DNA from: an uncultured Lachnospiraceae bacterium | Lineage (GTDB): Bacteria > Bacillota > Clostridia > Lachnospirales > Lachnospiraceae | Assembly (NCBI GenBank): GCA_910579285.1 | Contig: CAJTTT010000004.1 | Span: 92,556 to 156,555 of the forward strand | Direction of reading: 5' to 3' | Length of the DNA stretch: 64,000 bases | The notes under the pieces: generated by a model | Told to the model about the DNA's origin: nothing | Seen by the model: the letters and a program-made list of their open reading frames with translations, nothing else | The model's database searches: none | Position numbers and translations under genes: made by a program | In this document: one piece after another, positions 17,253 to 26,483 of the stretch | Layout of the letters: each line of letters opens with the position of its first letter | Numbering within the stretch: the stretch's first letter is position 1

Positions 17253-18155
17253 TTATTTTTCTCTGTAGATCAACTGCTCCACCAACGTTTCCAGAAATAC
17301 ATTCCTGTGCGGAAACCCTTTCAGAATCCCCACTGCCTCCCCGGAAAGCGCCGCCACCTGTCTCTTCGACTCCTCCAGACCGTGCATCGTCACATAGGTC
17401 AGCTTGTGATTCTTCTCATCGCTCCCCGTCGGTTTCCCGAGCACCTCCAGACTGCTTGTCACATCCAGAATATCGTCCTGAATCTGAAAGGCGATGCCGA
17501 TGTTTTCCGCACACTTCTCCATCAGCTCCACCGCCTTTTCGCCGGCTCCCGCAAGCACAGCCCCAATCATCATTGCCGCCTGGATCAGCGCTGCCGTCTT
17601 ATTCCTGTGGATATACAGCAGCATCTCTTCCGTCACTTCCGTCTCCGGCTTCTCCGCCAGAAGATCTGCGCACTGGCCGCCAACCATGCCATAAACGCCG
17701 GCCTTTCTCCCCAGAATCTTCATGGCGCACTCCGTGCGCTGATAGTCCTCCACTGTCACAGCCTTCTCAAAAGCGCGAATCGCCGTCTCATAGGCATAGT
17801 TTAAAAGCCCGTCCCCCGCAATCACGGCGATATCCTCCCCATAAACCACATGGGTGGTTTTTCTTCCTCTGCGGTAATCGTCATTGTCCAAAGCGGGCAG
17901 ATCATCGTGTATCAGCGAATAGGTGTGAATAAATTCAAGAGCCGCCATAAAGCATGGCAGTCCTTCTCCCGCATCCCCGAACAGGGCAGCGCTCTCCCGC
18001 ATCAGCAGCGGGCGCAGTCTCTTGCCGCCTGCCGACACAGCATAATCCATAGCCTCCAGCACTCTGCGCTGAAAACCCTCCGGCTCAGGCAGATACCGCT
18101 TCACGATTTCTTCTGTTTCCCCGGTTTTCCTCTCAAGTTCCTCTTTAAAATTCAT
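17253..18155 (-). CDS. ispA: Short-chain polyprenyl diphosphate synthase (farnesyl/geranyl type)
   Basis: This trans-prenyltransferase of about 300 residues condenses IPP with allylic diphosphates. The first Asp-rich motif is DDLPALDNDDYRRGR and the second is FQIQDDILD. The gene order with xseB and dxs supports IspA. I chose ATG 18155, which overlaps the end of xseB and has GGTGGA upstream. ATG 18173 is in frame but has no ribosome binding site. Product chain length (C10, C15 or C20) cannot be set with certainty. Confidence 0.93.
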   Translation of the reverse strand: MNFKEELERKTGETEEIVKRYLPEPEGFQRRVLEAMDYAVSAGGKRLRPLLMRESAALFGDAGEGLPCFMAALEFIHTYSLIHDDLPALDNDDYRRGRKTTHVVYGEDIAVIAGDGLLNYAYETAIRAFEKAVTVEDYQRTECAMKILGRKAGVYGMVGGQCADLLAEKPETEVTEEMLLYIHRNKTAALIQAAMMIGAVLAGAGEKAVELMEKCAENIGIAFQIQDDILDVTSSLEVLGKPTGSDEKNHKLTYVTMHGLEESKRQVAALSGEAVGILKGFPHRNVFLETLVEQLIYREK

Positions 18156-18381
18156 CCAGTCCACCGTCCTCATTGATCTTAAGCACTTTCTTTTCTACCC
18201 GGTCTATGGTCTCATTACACTGTGCCAAAAGAGCCATTCCCCTGTTATATTCCGCAAAGGACTGCTCCAGCGTAATATCCTCCGTCTCCAGCCGGCTGAT
18301 CACTTCCTCTATCTGTGCAAACCCATCTTCCAAGGATAACGACTGTTCTTTTTCTATTTTATCCTCTTTCTTTTTAGCCAT
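18145..18381 (-). CDS. xseB: Exodeoxyribonuclease VII small subunit
   Basis: This small acidic protein of 78 residues forms a helical hairpin (LEDGFAQIEEVISRLETEDI, then LEQSFAEYNRGMALL), the XseB signature. It binds several per XseA in the mature nuclease. It overlaps xseA by 8 bases and the likely ispA start by 11 bases. Confidence 0.95.
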   Translation of the reverse strand: MAKKKEDKIEKEQSLSLEDGFAQIEEVISRLETEDITLEQSFAEYNRGMALLAQCNETIDRVEKKVLKINEDGGLDEF

Positions 18382-19573
18382 TCTGTTTCTCCTGTACCTG
18401 CGCCAATAGACTGCCGTCCTTCACATAGACCCGGATCTGTTCTCCTACTGCCACCTGCTCCACAGAGGACAGGGTTCTGCCTGCCGCATCCGCCGCGTAA
18501 GCGTACCCCTGGCTCAGCTTGTCCAGAGGCGAAAGCCCTTTCATCTGCGCGGCATACAGAGCAAGTCTGTGTCTCGCCTCCTGCAGTCTTCTCTCCATCG
18601 CCGCCTGCAGACGCTCCTCCAGCGATACCGCCTGTGTCTTTCTTGTGCGCAGAATGTACAGGGGACTCAGATAACGCAGACGCACGCCATACTGCTCCAC
18701 CCTGTTTCTACAGCCCTGTACTGTTCTCCTGCACAGATGCTGCATGGTGGCAGCGTACTCCTCCATCCGCTCTTCCAACTGTCCGAAATCGCAGACTGCA
18801 AGCTCCGCAGCCGCAGAGGGTGTGGGCGCCCGCAGATCCGCCACAAAATCTGTGATGGTCACATCGGTCTCATGCCCCACCGCAGAGATAATCGGAACGC
18901 TGCAGTCAAATACAGCCTGCGCCACTACCTCCTCATTGAATGCCCAGAGATCCTCGATGGAACCGCCGCCGCGTCCCACAATGATCGTATCTACTCCACG
19001 CTTTTCCAGCGCACGAATCCCATGAATGATGCTTGGCGCAGCAGCAGCTCCCTGTACGATGGCCGGATAGAGGATGATCTGTACATAAGGATTCCTTCTG
19101 CCTGCCACGTTGATAATGTCCCGCACCGCCGCGCCCGTCTCAGCCGTAACCACGCCCAACACTTTGATATAGCGGGGAATCGGCCGCTTATACTCTTCGG
19201 CAAACATCCCCCGCTCTGCAAGCTCCGCTTTCAGCCGCTCGTATCTCTCATACAGTGCCCCGATCCCGTCCAGCTCTATCTGTCTGGCGTACAGCTGATA
19301 TTTGCCGTCGCGTTCATAGACGTCCACACTGCCGCTTGCAACAACCTGCTGTCCCTCCATCATGCGGAACGGAAGCCCCTTCCTGTCAGAGGAAAACATA
19401 ACACATGCTATTGCACTTTTCTCATCTTTCAGCGTAAAATAAATATGCCCGGAGGTATGATATTTACAGTTGCTGACCTCACCCCTGATCCGGACCTTCT
19501 GCATCATAAAATCCTGCGTGAACATATTTCTGATATAAGAATTGACCTGTGCCACCGTATATACATTCTGCAT
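18374..19573 (-). CDS. xseA: Exodeoxyribonuclease VII large subunit
   Basis: This is the catalytic subunit, about 400 residues. It has an N-terminal OB fold (VRIRGEVSNCKYHTSGHIYF) and the catalytic core with GRGGGSIEDLWAFN and GHETDVTITDFVADLRAPTPSAAAEL, long helices after it, and a C-terminal beta strand segment. I chose ATG 19573 with AAGGCAGG upstream. A TTG at 19594 is in frame but overlaps the end of nusB. Confidence 0.94.
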   Translation of the reverse strand: MQNVYTVAQVNSYIRNMFTQDFMMQKVRIRGEVSNCKYHTSGHIYFTLKDEKSAIACVMFSSDRKGLPFRMMEGQQVVASGSVDVYERDGKYQLYARQIELDGIGALYERYERLKAELAERGMFAEEYKRPIPRYIKVLGVVTAETGAAVRDIINVAGRRNPYVQIILYPAIVQGAAAAPSIIHGIRALEKRGVDTIIVGRGGGSIEDLWAFNEEVVAQAVFDCSVPIISAVGHETDVTITDFVADLRAPTPSAAAELAVCDFGQLEERMEEYAATMQHLCRRTVQGCRNRVEQYGVRLRYLSPLYILRTRKTQAVSLEERLQAAMERRLQEARHRLALYAAQMKGLSPLDKLSQGYAYAADAAGRTLSSVEQVAVGEQIRVYVKDGSLLAQVQEKQNG

Positions 19574-19586
19574 GCGGCTGCCTGCC

Positions 19587-19988
19587 TTATGCAAATTTGG
19601 CCAGAACGCCGTTCACGAATCCGTAGGAGGCATCCTGCCCGAATTTTTTTGCGAGTTCCACCGCCTCGTTGATGGCCACCCCGGTGGGAACCTCCTCATC
19701 ATAACAGATTTCATAGACTGCCAGACGCAGGATTGTCAGATCAACCTTACTCATCCTTCCAGTATCCCACCCTGACGCCTTCTCATTCAGAAGGGCGTCA
19801 ATCTCAGCCAGTTTTTCAAAAATTTTATGATATTTATCTGAAACATAGGAGGCATCCCCAGCTGTTGCCGCGTCTTCATCCTCAAAAAACAGTTCTTCCT
19901 GTTCCGGCATATCCTCCACTTTATTAAATTCAACCCGGAACAGCAGCTTAAATATCTGTTCGCGCAACTCTCTTCTGCTCATAGCCAT
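19587..19988 (-). CDS. nusB: Transcription antitermination factor NusB
   Basis: This 133-residue all-helical RNA-binding protein works with NusE in rRNA antitermination. The family ending INEAVELAKKFGQDASYGFVNGVLAKF is clear across about 19590-19680. An acidic insertion (about residues 28-48, rich in Glu and Asp) is longer than in many NusB proteins. An ATG two codons inside the annotated one is an alternative start. Confidence 0.94.
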   Translation of the reverse strand: MAMSRRELREQIFKLLFRVEFNKVEDMPEQEELFFEDEDAATAGDASYVSDKYHKIFEKLAEIDALLNEKASGWDTGRMSKVDLTILRLAVYEICYDEEVPTGVAINEAVELAKKFGQDASYGFVNGVLAKFA

Positions 19989-19997
19989 CCACTCGTC

Positions 19998-20381
19998 CTA
20001 TTTTTCTTTTGTCACATTGATGCCGGCAATGCGGATGTTTACATCCAGCACTTCCAACCCGGTCATATTCTCTATCGCGCCCTTCACCTTAGTCTGCACT
20101 CTCTGACATGCAGCCGGAATATTGTAGCCGTATTCCATAATGATCGCAAGCCCTACCTTGACCTTCTTCCCGGACACTTCCACCTTTGCTCCTCTGGAAA
20201 GCCCTCTGACGCCTACCCGGCTCAAAATCTCATTGGTAAGGTTGCCCGCCATAGCGGCCACCCCGTCCACTTCTGTTGCAGCCAGTGCAGCAATCATGGC
20301 TACCACATCATCCGCGATCTTTACCGTCCCGGCTTTCTCCTCCTGCGGCTCGTATCCGCCCTTCGTTTCTTCCTGTTCCAT
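19998..20381 (-). CDS. Asp23/Gls24 family envelope stress protein
   Basis: This 127-residue protein is of the DUF322 Asp23/Gls24 family (KIADDVVAMIAALAATEVDGVAAM at the start of the domain, then VGLAIIMEYGYNI). Relatives form membrane-associated assemblies and are often next to nusB in Clostridia. Its exact role is not settled. The start at 20381 has GGAGGG four bases upstream; ATG 20393 is an alternative. A good sigma-A promoter precedes it and probably drives the whole series down to spoIVB. Confidence 0.9.
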   Translation of the reverse strand: MEQEETKGGYEPQEEKAGTVKIADDVVAMIAALAATEVDGVAAMAGNLTNEILSRVGVRGLSRGAKVEVSGKKVKVGLAIIMEYGYNIPAACQRVQTKVKGAIENMTGLEVLDVNIRIAGINVTKEK

Positions 20382-20426
20382 GTTTCCCTCCATCTGTTCC
20401 CCGTGCCTTTCTCCATATTTGGGTTA

Positions 20427-20455
20427 AGTATACCAAAATTTCTTATTTTTGCCTA
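20427..20455 (-). promoter_or_regulatory. Probable sigma-A promoter of the asp23-nusB-xse-dxs operon
   Basis: On the minus strand TAGGCA (20450-20455) and TATACT (20427-20432) are 17 bases apart. The -10 is one mismatch from consensus and the -35 is two. It lies about 45 bases before the Asp23-family start. Confidence 0.6.
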
Positions 20456-20461
20456 GTCCCA

Positions 20462-21655
20462 TCAAAGCCAGAAGCTTAAGCTGTACTGCTTTTCGTTTTC
20501 CACATAGGAAACCGCCTTATCCGGGCAGTTCAGATAGCGGAAAATCCCCTGCTGCCCAATCAGCGACTCCTGCATTTTCCGATAGATGTCCGGGCCTTCG
20601 CATTTCAACGTCACATAGGTGTCCCCCCGCTCGTAGCTGTCCGAAAAAATCTTTTCGATTTTCTCCTCGTCGAAATCGGTGAAATAGACGCCCTCCTTCA
20701 CATAAAAATTGGCTTTCATGGATGTGCACTCCGGCAGTTCCACTACATTTTCCTGTGTGTGCGTCATCTCCATCTGCTCCGTGGTGACACAGAGATAATC
20801 GTAGTTGATAGTCGGTATTTTCTCCACAGGATAATCGCTGCCGCCAACCGCCTGGTAAGATGCATCCCCCCATGTGGTGTCCACATAGTAGTATTCCCCG
20901 TCGATCCGCACCAGATTCCAGGCATGTCCTTCGCCGCCCACAACCCGGCCAAGCACCAGCGTTGCAAAAATCCCGGCCCGGTTTAAGAGATACTGCGTCG
21001 CCTTCGCATATCCCTGGCATACGGATTTCCGCTCCAGAAAAACGGAGCAGATATTCTGGCTGTCCTTCGCCGAGGCGTCATAGTCCGTGTGATGGATCAG
21101 GTATTCATAGACATACTTCACCTTCTCATACTCATCCGCATCCTCCGGCATGCCTGCCAGACACTGGTTTACATAAGTATCTATTTTCCCCTGTTTCTCC
21201 TCCACTTCCTCCGGGCTGAACCGATAACTTCCCGTAAAGGTGATCTTTTTCAGGATGCTGCCAAGGGTATATTCTGTATAACTGTACCCCTCCACATAGA
21301 AAATTTCCGGATGGTCATTCAGCACACACTGGAACACGCGGGAAATCAGCTCCTTATCACAGCTCGAAAGCCTCACATTTTCCTTAAAACAAATCAGAGC
21401 GTCCAGAATCTCCAGATAAACCTCCTGCTCTTCCTCCGTCAGTTTTCCAAAGGCATAGCAGTCCTCCTGCTCTTCCCGCAGCTTTTCATCTGTCCGGGTA
21501 AGCACCTGCTCGGGCAGACTCCTCCTCGATCCCCCGGCCGCCTTATCCTCCTGCCTGTAAAGACTGCTCTCCCTGCTGAAAAGTCCCTGTCCGGCCAGGT
21601 AAAGGGCGCCGCTCAAAATCAACATGCAAAACAACAGTATCCCTGTCTTTTTCAT
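20462..21655 (-). CDS. Membrane-anchored transglutaminase-like protein
   Basis: This 397-residue protein has an N-terminal hydrophobic signal or anchor (residues 4-22) and a transglutaminase-like core. The catalytic cysteine is in KSVCQGYAKATQYLLNRAGI, the histidine in GEGHAWNLV and the aspartate in YYYVDTTWGD. Such bacterial proteins are secreted cysteine proteases or amidases, often acting on the cell wall. The natural substrate is unknown. GGAGGGG precedes the ATG. It follows prfC on the same strand with a 36-base gap. Confidence 0.85.
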   Translation of the reverse strand: MKKTGILLFCMLILSGALYLAGQGLFSRESSLYRQEDKAAGGSRRSLPEQVLTRTDEKLREEQEDCYAFGKLTEEEQEVYLEILDALICFKENVRLSSCDKELISRVFQCVLNDHPEIFYVEGYSYTEYTLGSILKKITFTGSYRFSPEEVEEKQGKIDTYVNQCLAGMPEDADEYEKVKYVYEYLIHHTDYDASAKDSQNICSVFLERKSVCQGYAKATQYLLNRAGIFATLVLGRVVGGEGHAWNLVRIDGEYYYVDTTWGDASYQAVGGSDYPVEKIPTINYDYLCVTTEQMEMTHTQENVVELPECTSMKANFYVKEGVYFTDFDEEKIEKIFSDSYERGDTYVTLKCEGPDIYRKMQESLIGQQGIFRYLNCPDKAVSYVENEKQYSLSFWL

Positions 21656-21691
21656 ACACAGCCCCTCCTTTCCGCAGGCATTCCCGCACTC

Positions 21692-23299
21692 TTACGTTCT
21701 GCCAAACTCCGACAGAATCAGTCCTTCGTTCCGCTCCACCGTCATGCCGATGCTCCACTGGTTGATAAAGAGCAGAAGCGGATGATCCTTCAAATCCTTG
21801 ATTTTCTTCATATCGGAAGTTCCTGTCAGCTTGTCCAGGTCAATGTCCTTATTCTCAATCCAGCGAATATACTCGTAAGGTAAATTCTCCAGTTTAATTT
21901 CCACGTTATATTCATTTTCCAGACGATATTTCAACACATCAAACTGCAGGACGCCCACAACGCCCACAATGATCTCCTCCATACCTGTATTAAATTCCTG
22001 GAAAATCTGAATCGCACCTTCCTGCGCAATCTGCATGATTCCCTTGACAAACTGCTTGCGCTTCATGGTGTCCACCTGTCTGACCCTTGCGAAATGCTCC
22101 GGGGCAAAAGTCGGAATCCCCTCATAGGCAAACTGCTCGCCAGGCACACAGACCGTATCCCCGATGGAAAAGATCCCCGGGTCAAACACGCCGATGATGT
22201 CTCCCGCATAGGCTTCGCTTAAGATCTTACGCTCGTCCGCCATAATCTGCTGGGGCTGGGACAGACGCATCACCCGGCCTCCCTGCACATGCCTGACCTC
22301 CTCATTCACATCAAACCGCCCAGAGCAGATACGCATAAACGCAATCCTGTCGCGGTGCGCCTTATTCATATTCGCCTGAATCTTAAAGACAAACGCGGAA
22401 AATTCATGCTCCACCGGGTCTATCAGACCGATATCCGCCACGCGCGGCAGCGGCGTGGTCGTCATCTTCAGGAAGTGCTGCAAAAAGATCTCCACGCCAA
22501 AGTTGGTAAGCGCCGACCCGAAAAACACCGGCGTCAGGCTGCCTGCCTGGATCTGCTCCAGGTCAAAGGGTGCGCTCGCACCGTCCAGAAGCTCTATTTC
22601 ATCCGAAAGCTGCGCGAAAAAGTCTTCACCGATCTGGGACGCCAGCGTCTCCTTCTCCGAAAACGGAATCCTGGTGGCATGTCCCTCTTTCGTTCCCTTC
22701 TCTGTATCGGCGTAGGTGATCACACACTGGCTCTCCCGCTCGTAAACACCTTTAAAATTCTTCCCGGATCCGATGGGCCAGTTCACCGGGCAGGTGGCAA
22801 TCCCAAGCTCCTTCTCGATTTCGTCCAGAAGTTCAAAAGTATCGTTTGCATCTCTGTCCATTTTATTAATAAAGGTAAAGATCGGAATATGGCGCATCAC
22901 GCAGACCTTAAAGAGTTTGCGTGTCTGCGCCTCTACGCCCTTGGAGGCGTCTATCACCATCACTGCCGAATCCGCTGCCATCAGCGTTCTGTAGGTATCC
23001 TCTGAAAAGTCCTGGTGTCCCGGCGTATCCAGAATATTGATGCAAAATCCGTCATAAGAAAACTGCAGCACCGAGGAAGTAACGGAAATTCCCCTCTCCT
23101 TCTCAATCTGCATCCAGTCAGAGACCGCATGTCTGGCCGTAGCCTTTCCTTTGACGCTTCCCGCCAGATTGATCGCTCCCCCGTACAGCAGGAATTTCTC
23201 GGTAAGGGTTGTCTTTCCCGCATCCGGGTGCGATATGATCGCAAAAGTTCTTCTTCTGTTTATTTCGTCCGCATATGTTCCCACGTTTTTATCCTCCAA
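21692..23299 (-). CDS. prfC: Peptide chain release factor 3
   Basis: At 535 residues this is full-length RF3, the GTPase that recycles RF1/RF2 after termination. G motifs are clear: SHPDAGKTTLTEKFL near residue 19, DTPGHQDFSEDTYRTL and FINKMDRDA. The C-terminal domain includes GVLQFDVLKYRLENEY. A GC-rich hairpin sits in the 5' leader. Confidence 0.96.
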   Translation of the reverse strand: MEDKNVGTYADEINRRRTFAIISHPDAGKTTLTEKFLLYGGAINLAGSVKGKATARHAVSDWMQIEKERGISVTSSVLQFSYDGFCINILDTPGHQDFSEDTYRTLMAADSAVMVIDASKGVEAQTRKLFKVCVMRHIPIFTFINKMDRDANDTFELLDEIEKELGIATCPVNWPIGSGKNFKGVYERESQCVITYADTEKGTKEGHATRIPFSEKETLASQIGEDFFAQLSDEIELLDGASAPFDLEQIQAGSLTPVFFGSALTNFGVEIFLQHFLKMTTTPLPRVADIGLIDPVEHEFSAFVFKIQANMNKAHRDRIAFMRICSGRFDVNEEVRHVQGGRVMRLSQPQQIMADERKILSEAYAGDIIGVFDPGIFSIGDTVCVPGEQFAYEGIPTFAPEHFARVRQVDTMKRKQFVKGIMQIAQEGAIQIFQEFNTGMEEIIVGVVGVLQFDVLKYRLENEYNVEIKLENLPYEYIRWIENKDIDLDKLTGTSDMKKIKDLKDHPLLLFINQWSIGMTVERNEGLILSEFGRT

Positions 23300-23331
23300 C
23301 CGCTTTTCTACCGCATGGATGCGCCATCAGT

Positions 23332-23350
23332 CCGGGGCCTGCGGCCCCGG
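23332..23350. repeat. GC-rich hairpin upstream of prfC
   Basis: CCGGGGCC-TGC-GGCCCCGG is a perfect 8-bp hairpin with a three-base loop. It lies about 70 bases after the spoIIIAH stop and 33 bases before the prfC ATG. It could end spoIIIA transcription, although no T-run follows, or it could lie in the prfC leader. Confidence 0.5.
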
Positions 23351-23421
23351 CCGCCTGAAAATCCATACCTCACTATAGTATCATAAAACCTTTCACAATG
23401 TACACAGGAATTCGCCTTAAC

Positions 23422-24135
23422 TTATTTCTCCTCGGAATTCACAGTGCTGATCACAACCGCATCCGGGCTCACGCCTGTCTTTCGGATCACAATATCTTCA
23501 ATCTGGGCACGCTGCGCCTCTGACAGTTCCGCTGTGTTAACTACCACGTCCACGCTGTCCCCGTCTATGCTGACGATGGCATCGTCAAATCCTTTCGCCT
23601 CCAGCAGAATCTCCGCCGCCGTCTCCTTCTCCGCAATATCCGTCATGGAGATCATGCTGCTTACGGCTTCCTGTTTCTGGGTCTCACTGATGTTGGCATT
23701 ATTGATGATCTCTAACAGCGTCTCTTTATTCTGTACCCTTGTCTGTTCCTTCTCGAGCTTCGCGCCGGAAAGGGCTGTCGCTGTTTCCGCTGATGTAAAG
23801 ACCGCCTCGCCTGGCACCTCATCCATCTGCTCCTCGGCAAGCGCCTGCGCCAGCTCCTCGTCCACACTGCCGCTCTCCGCCATAGTCACATCGCTGTCCA
23901 GACTTTCTATATCGCCGGAAGCCTGCTCCATGTCCTCATCCGACAAATCCAAAAGGGCCGCATATTCCGCTTCCGCATCTTCCTGTGTAAGGCCGGTCGC
24001 CCCCATTTCTCCGCTCACGCTCATCAGATCCTCGTCCGTCACCTTGGTACCTGCAAAGTTCAGGTATCCCGCCACTGCGATCATAATGGCAAGCGCCGTA
24101 ATCATCATCTGGTTCTTCTTAATCATATTCTTCAA
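23422..24135 (-). CDS. spoIIIAH: Stage III sporulation protein AH
   Basis: This 237-residue protein has one N-terminal membrane segment (about 8-26). An acidic low-complexity middle follows, then the YscJ/FliF-like ring-building domain (from about 140, INNANISETQKQEAVSSMI, ending NTAELSEAQRAQIEDIV). SpoIIIAH spans the outer forespore membrane and pairs with SpoIIQ to form the feeding-tube channel. It is last in the operon. The acidic linker is long. Confidence 0.94.
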   Translation of the reverse strand: MKNMIKKNQMMITALAIMIAVAGYLNFAGTKVTDEDLMSVSGEMGATGLTQEDAEAEYAALLDLSDEDMEQASGDIESLDSDVTMAESGSVDEELAQALAEEQMDEVPGEAVFTSAETATALSGAKLEKEQTRVQNKETLLEIINNANISETQKQEAVSSMISMTDIAEKETAAEILLEAKGFDDAIVSIDGDSVDVVVNTAELSEAQRAQIEDIVIRKTGVSPDAVVISTVNSEEK

Positions 24136-24148
24136 TTTCTTCTCCCCT

Positions 24149-24763
24149 TCACTGCTTATTTGTTTTCATTTTAATTATTGATATTCTATTCATGTCTACA
24201 TCAAATAATACCTGAATCGCTTCGATTATGTCCCTGCGCACCTGTGCCTTGTCTGCCCCCTGGGCAATCACCACAACTCCCTCCACACTGGGAGCGATGG
24301 TCTTGACCACAAGAGGCACGTTCTTCCCCCGCTCATCCACTGTGCAGACAACCGTCTTATCCAGTCTGTTCTCAGATATACAGCGGGTCCCTCCCGAAGC
24401 GTCCGTCTCCGCCGTATTCGAGTTCTCCTCTGCCCCTTCCCTGGTCAGAATCATCTCTTCCGATTCCCCTGTATAAATCAAAACCCTGACCTGTCCGGCT
24501 CCCTCCACACACCGCAGGCTTTCCTCCAGCTTTTCCTCCCAGAACGTCACATAGTCCTTACTCCCCTCTTCCGAAGAAAACATATGTTCGTTTTCTATCA
24601 TAGCGCCGGAAGTGTCCAATAAATCGGTCTTTGACTTTTCTTTTTCCACCGGCAGAGAAATCACACAGAGCAGGACGCCTGCCAGAATCAGAATCAGACA
24701 TTGGTCTTTTCCCAGCTTCTTCCCGCCGCTGATCCGCTCAAACAGCTTCTTAGCCTCTCCCAT
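24149..24763 (-). CDS. spoIIIAG: Stage III sporulation protein AG
   Basis: This 204-residue protein has a membrane segment near residues 23-40 (CLILILAGVLLCVISL). A ring-building domain follows (WEEKLEESLRCVEGAGQVRV, later GVVVIAQGADKAQVRRDIIEAI). SpoIIIAG forms the large ring of the mother-cell to forespore channel. It overlaps spoIIIAF by 14 bases. Confidence 0.93.
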   Translation of the reverse strand: MGEAKKLFERISGGKKLGKDQCLILILAGVLLCVISLPVEKEKSKTDLLDTSGAMIENEHMFSSEEGSKDYVTFWEEKLEESLRCVEGAGQVRVLIYTGESEEMILTREGAEENSNTAETDASGGTRCISENRLDKTVVCTVDERGKNVPLVVKTIAPSVEGVVVIAQGADKAQVRRDIIEAIQVLFDVDMNRISIIKMKTNKQ

Positions 24764-25334
24764 CCAGTCTCACCTCCACTCTGTCCTCCTCCATTCCAAG
24801 AAGTGCGGCAAACCGCGTCCGATATGACTGAAAGGATTCATCTGCGGTGGATTCCTGCGGCTGTCCAACCACAATCTCCGAAATCCCGGTCTGTCCGTCT
24901 CCCTCCTCCCCTTTTCGCTCACTCATCAAAATTTCCACCTCCGGCAGAAGTGTTTCCGTCTCCTCTGCCGGATCCTGCGTAAACCGAATCGAAACGCGGC
25001 TCACAAAATACACATCCGTTTCCAGCTCTCTGTTGAAACGTTCTCTCACCTCCGTCTCCATCCGGCTGACTACCCCGTCTGTCACGCCGTCTGACATGGT
25101 TTCCCCTAAAAAGTCAGGCATATCCGTCATCTGCATCCACTCCTCCAGAAGCGCCTGCGGATCCTCCCACACCGCTCCGGCTGACTGCAGAACGGGTTTC
25201 ATAAAGAGAAGCAGTATGACAATGCCCGACACAGACTTGATATACTTCTCGTACTGTTTTCCCGGCGCAAAATGTACCACCGCCTGGGCCGCAATCATAA
25301 AAACACCGATCTCCCTGATCGTGTCAATCACCAC
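24750..25334 (-). CDS. spoIIIAF: Stage III sporulation protein AF
   Basis: SpoIIIAF here is about 194 residues. It has two N-terminal membrane segments (IREIGVFMIAAQAVVHF and SVSGIVILLLFMKPVL) and a soluble C-terminal domain. The longer open frame reaching 25562 overlaps spoIIIAE and is not used. The likely start is one of two adjacent GTG codons (25334 or 25331) behind GGGGGTGG, just after the spoIIIAE stop. Confidence 0.88.
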   Translation of the reverse strand: MVIDTIREIGVFMIAAQAVVHFAPGKQYEKYIKSVSGIVILLLFMKPVLQSAGAVWEDPQALLEEWMQMTDMPDFLGETMSDGVTDGVVSRMETEVRERFNRELETDVYFVSRVSIRFTQDPAEETETLLPEVEILMSERKGEEGDGQTGISEIVVGQPQESTADESFQSYRTRFAALLGMEEDRVEVRLDGRG

Positions 25335-25345
25335 GCCACCCCCAT

Positions 25346-26416
25346 TCAATGTAATGCCTGTCCTGTGGAATAACCGATGACGGCAATCTGTATCATAAAC
25401 ATGCCCACCGAAGTCAGCGCAATCCGCAAAAGCATGAGATTTCCCTCTCCCACCCGGCTTGCACAGTTCGTGAGCCGCTTGTCGCTTACGATACCGATGA
25501 GGGCCGCGCTCAGTTTTATCACACAAGCCGTCAATGCAATTTTCAGAATGGGTGCAGCACACAATGCAATCAACGTCATTGTCATAAAAAGCCCCAGACT
25601 GTTTCTGACAAGCACAGCAGACCCAAGCACCATCTCAAACATCCCTTCCGTCAGTCCGCCGACTCCCGGCATCGCGGAGAGCGCTTTCTTCACGGCCGAG
25701 GACTGCAAAGAATCAATAACAGGCGATACCATCGACTGCAGGAGACTGAATCCGGTAATCAGCCAGATGGATGCCTTCAGACTGCCTTTTATAACCTTCT
25801 CCGAAAGTTCCAGGAGCAGAGCCAGCTTTTCTTCCATCCAGATCCCGTTCATCACCGTCAGCAGAACATACACATAGACAAAAGGAACGAGCACCGTGAG
25901 ATATCCCCACTCAATCAGATAGACCGCCACCAGGAGGAGCTGATAGTACACGGAGGCCGAAGCCGCACCCGAGGCGCTGCCCACCGCCAAAATATAAGTG
26001 GGAATATAAAGTCTGACAAAGGTCACCACGCCGTTCAGAATCTCCTTCACTGCCCCTACGGTCTGCGCAAAAAATTTCAAAAGCACCGCAATCAGCAGCA
26101 GATAAATAAAATAGAAAGCGATATCCGACACCTGATGATCCTGAAAGAGATCCGCGAAGTTCACAAAGAGGGCCGCCGCCACTCCCAGAACAAGAATTGT
26201 AAAAAATAACATCCGAAATTCATCTTTCTGTGTCAAAACAGAGCCCGATATGCCTCCTGCCAGCTTCTGAAACGCCTCCACAAGCCGGCCGCCCATAATA
26301 TCGGCAAGCACCTCTTTTCCGTCAAAAGAATAGGAAGGAAACAGCTTCTCAAAATCTTTCGCAACCGCATCCATCTCCATCTGCTCCCACACCAGCGCAC
26401 TCTCCTGTGTGCCCAT
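25346..26416 (-). CDS. spoIIIAE: Stage III sporulation protein AE
   Basis: This 356-residue polytopic protein has about seven hydrophobic segments, starting at LFFTILVLGVAAALFV near residue 70. The family normally starts with a signal peptide and is near 390-400 residues. Here the ATG behind GGAGGAGG gives a hydrophilic N-terminus and no signal. The frame upstream is open only to a TAG about 60 bases away and encodes no hydrophobic segment. It is required for forespore channel function. Confidence 0.93.
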   Translation of the reverse strand: MGTQESALVWEQMEMDAVAKDFEKLFPSYSFDGKEVLADIMGGRLVEAFQKLAGGISGSVLTQKDEFRMLFFTILVLGVAAALFVNFADLFQDHQVSDIAFYFIYLLLIAVLLKFFAQTVGAVKEILNGVVTFVRLYIPTYILAVGSASGAASASVYYQLLLVAVYLIEWGYLTVLVPFVYVYVLLTVMNGIWMEEKLALLLELSEKVIKGSLKASIWLITGFSLLQSMVSPVIDSLQSSAVKKALSAMPGVGGLTEGMFEMVLGSAVLVRNSLGLFMTMTLIALCAAPILKIALTACVIKLSAALIGIVSDKRLTNCASRVGEGNLMLLRIALTSVGMFMIQIAVIGYSTGQALH

Positions 26417-26483
26417 CCGCCTCAGACCTCCTCCCCGAATGATTCTCCCATCCTCTGGCCGCGTACGCGAAACCTAATATTTC

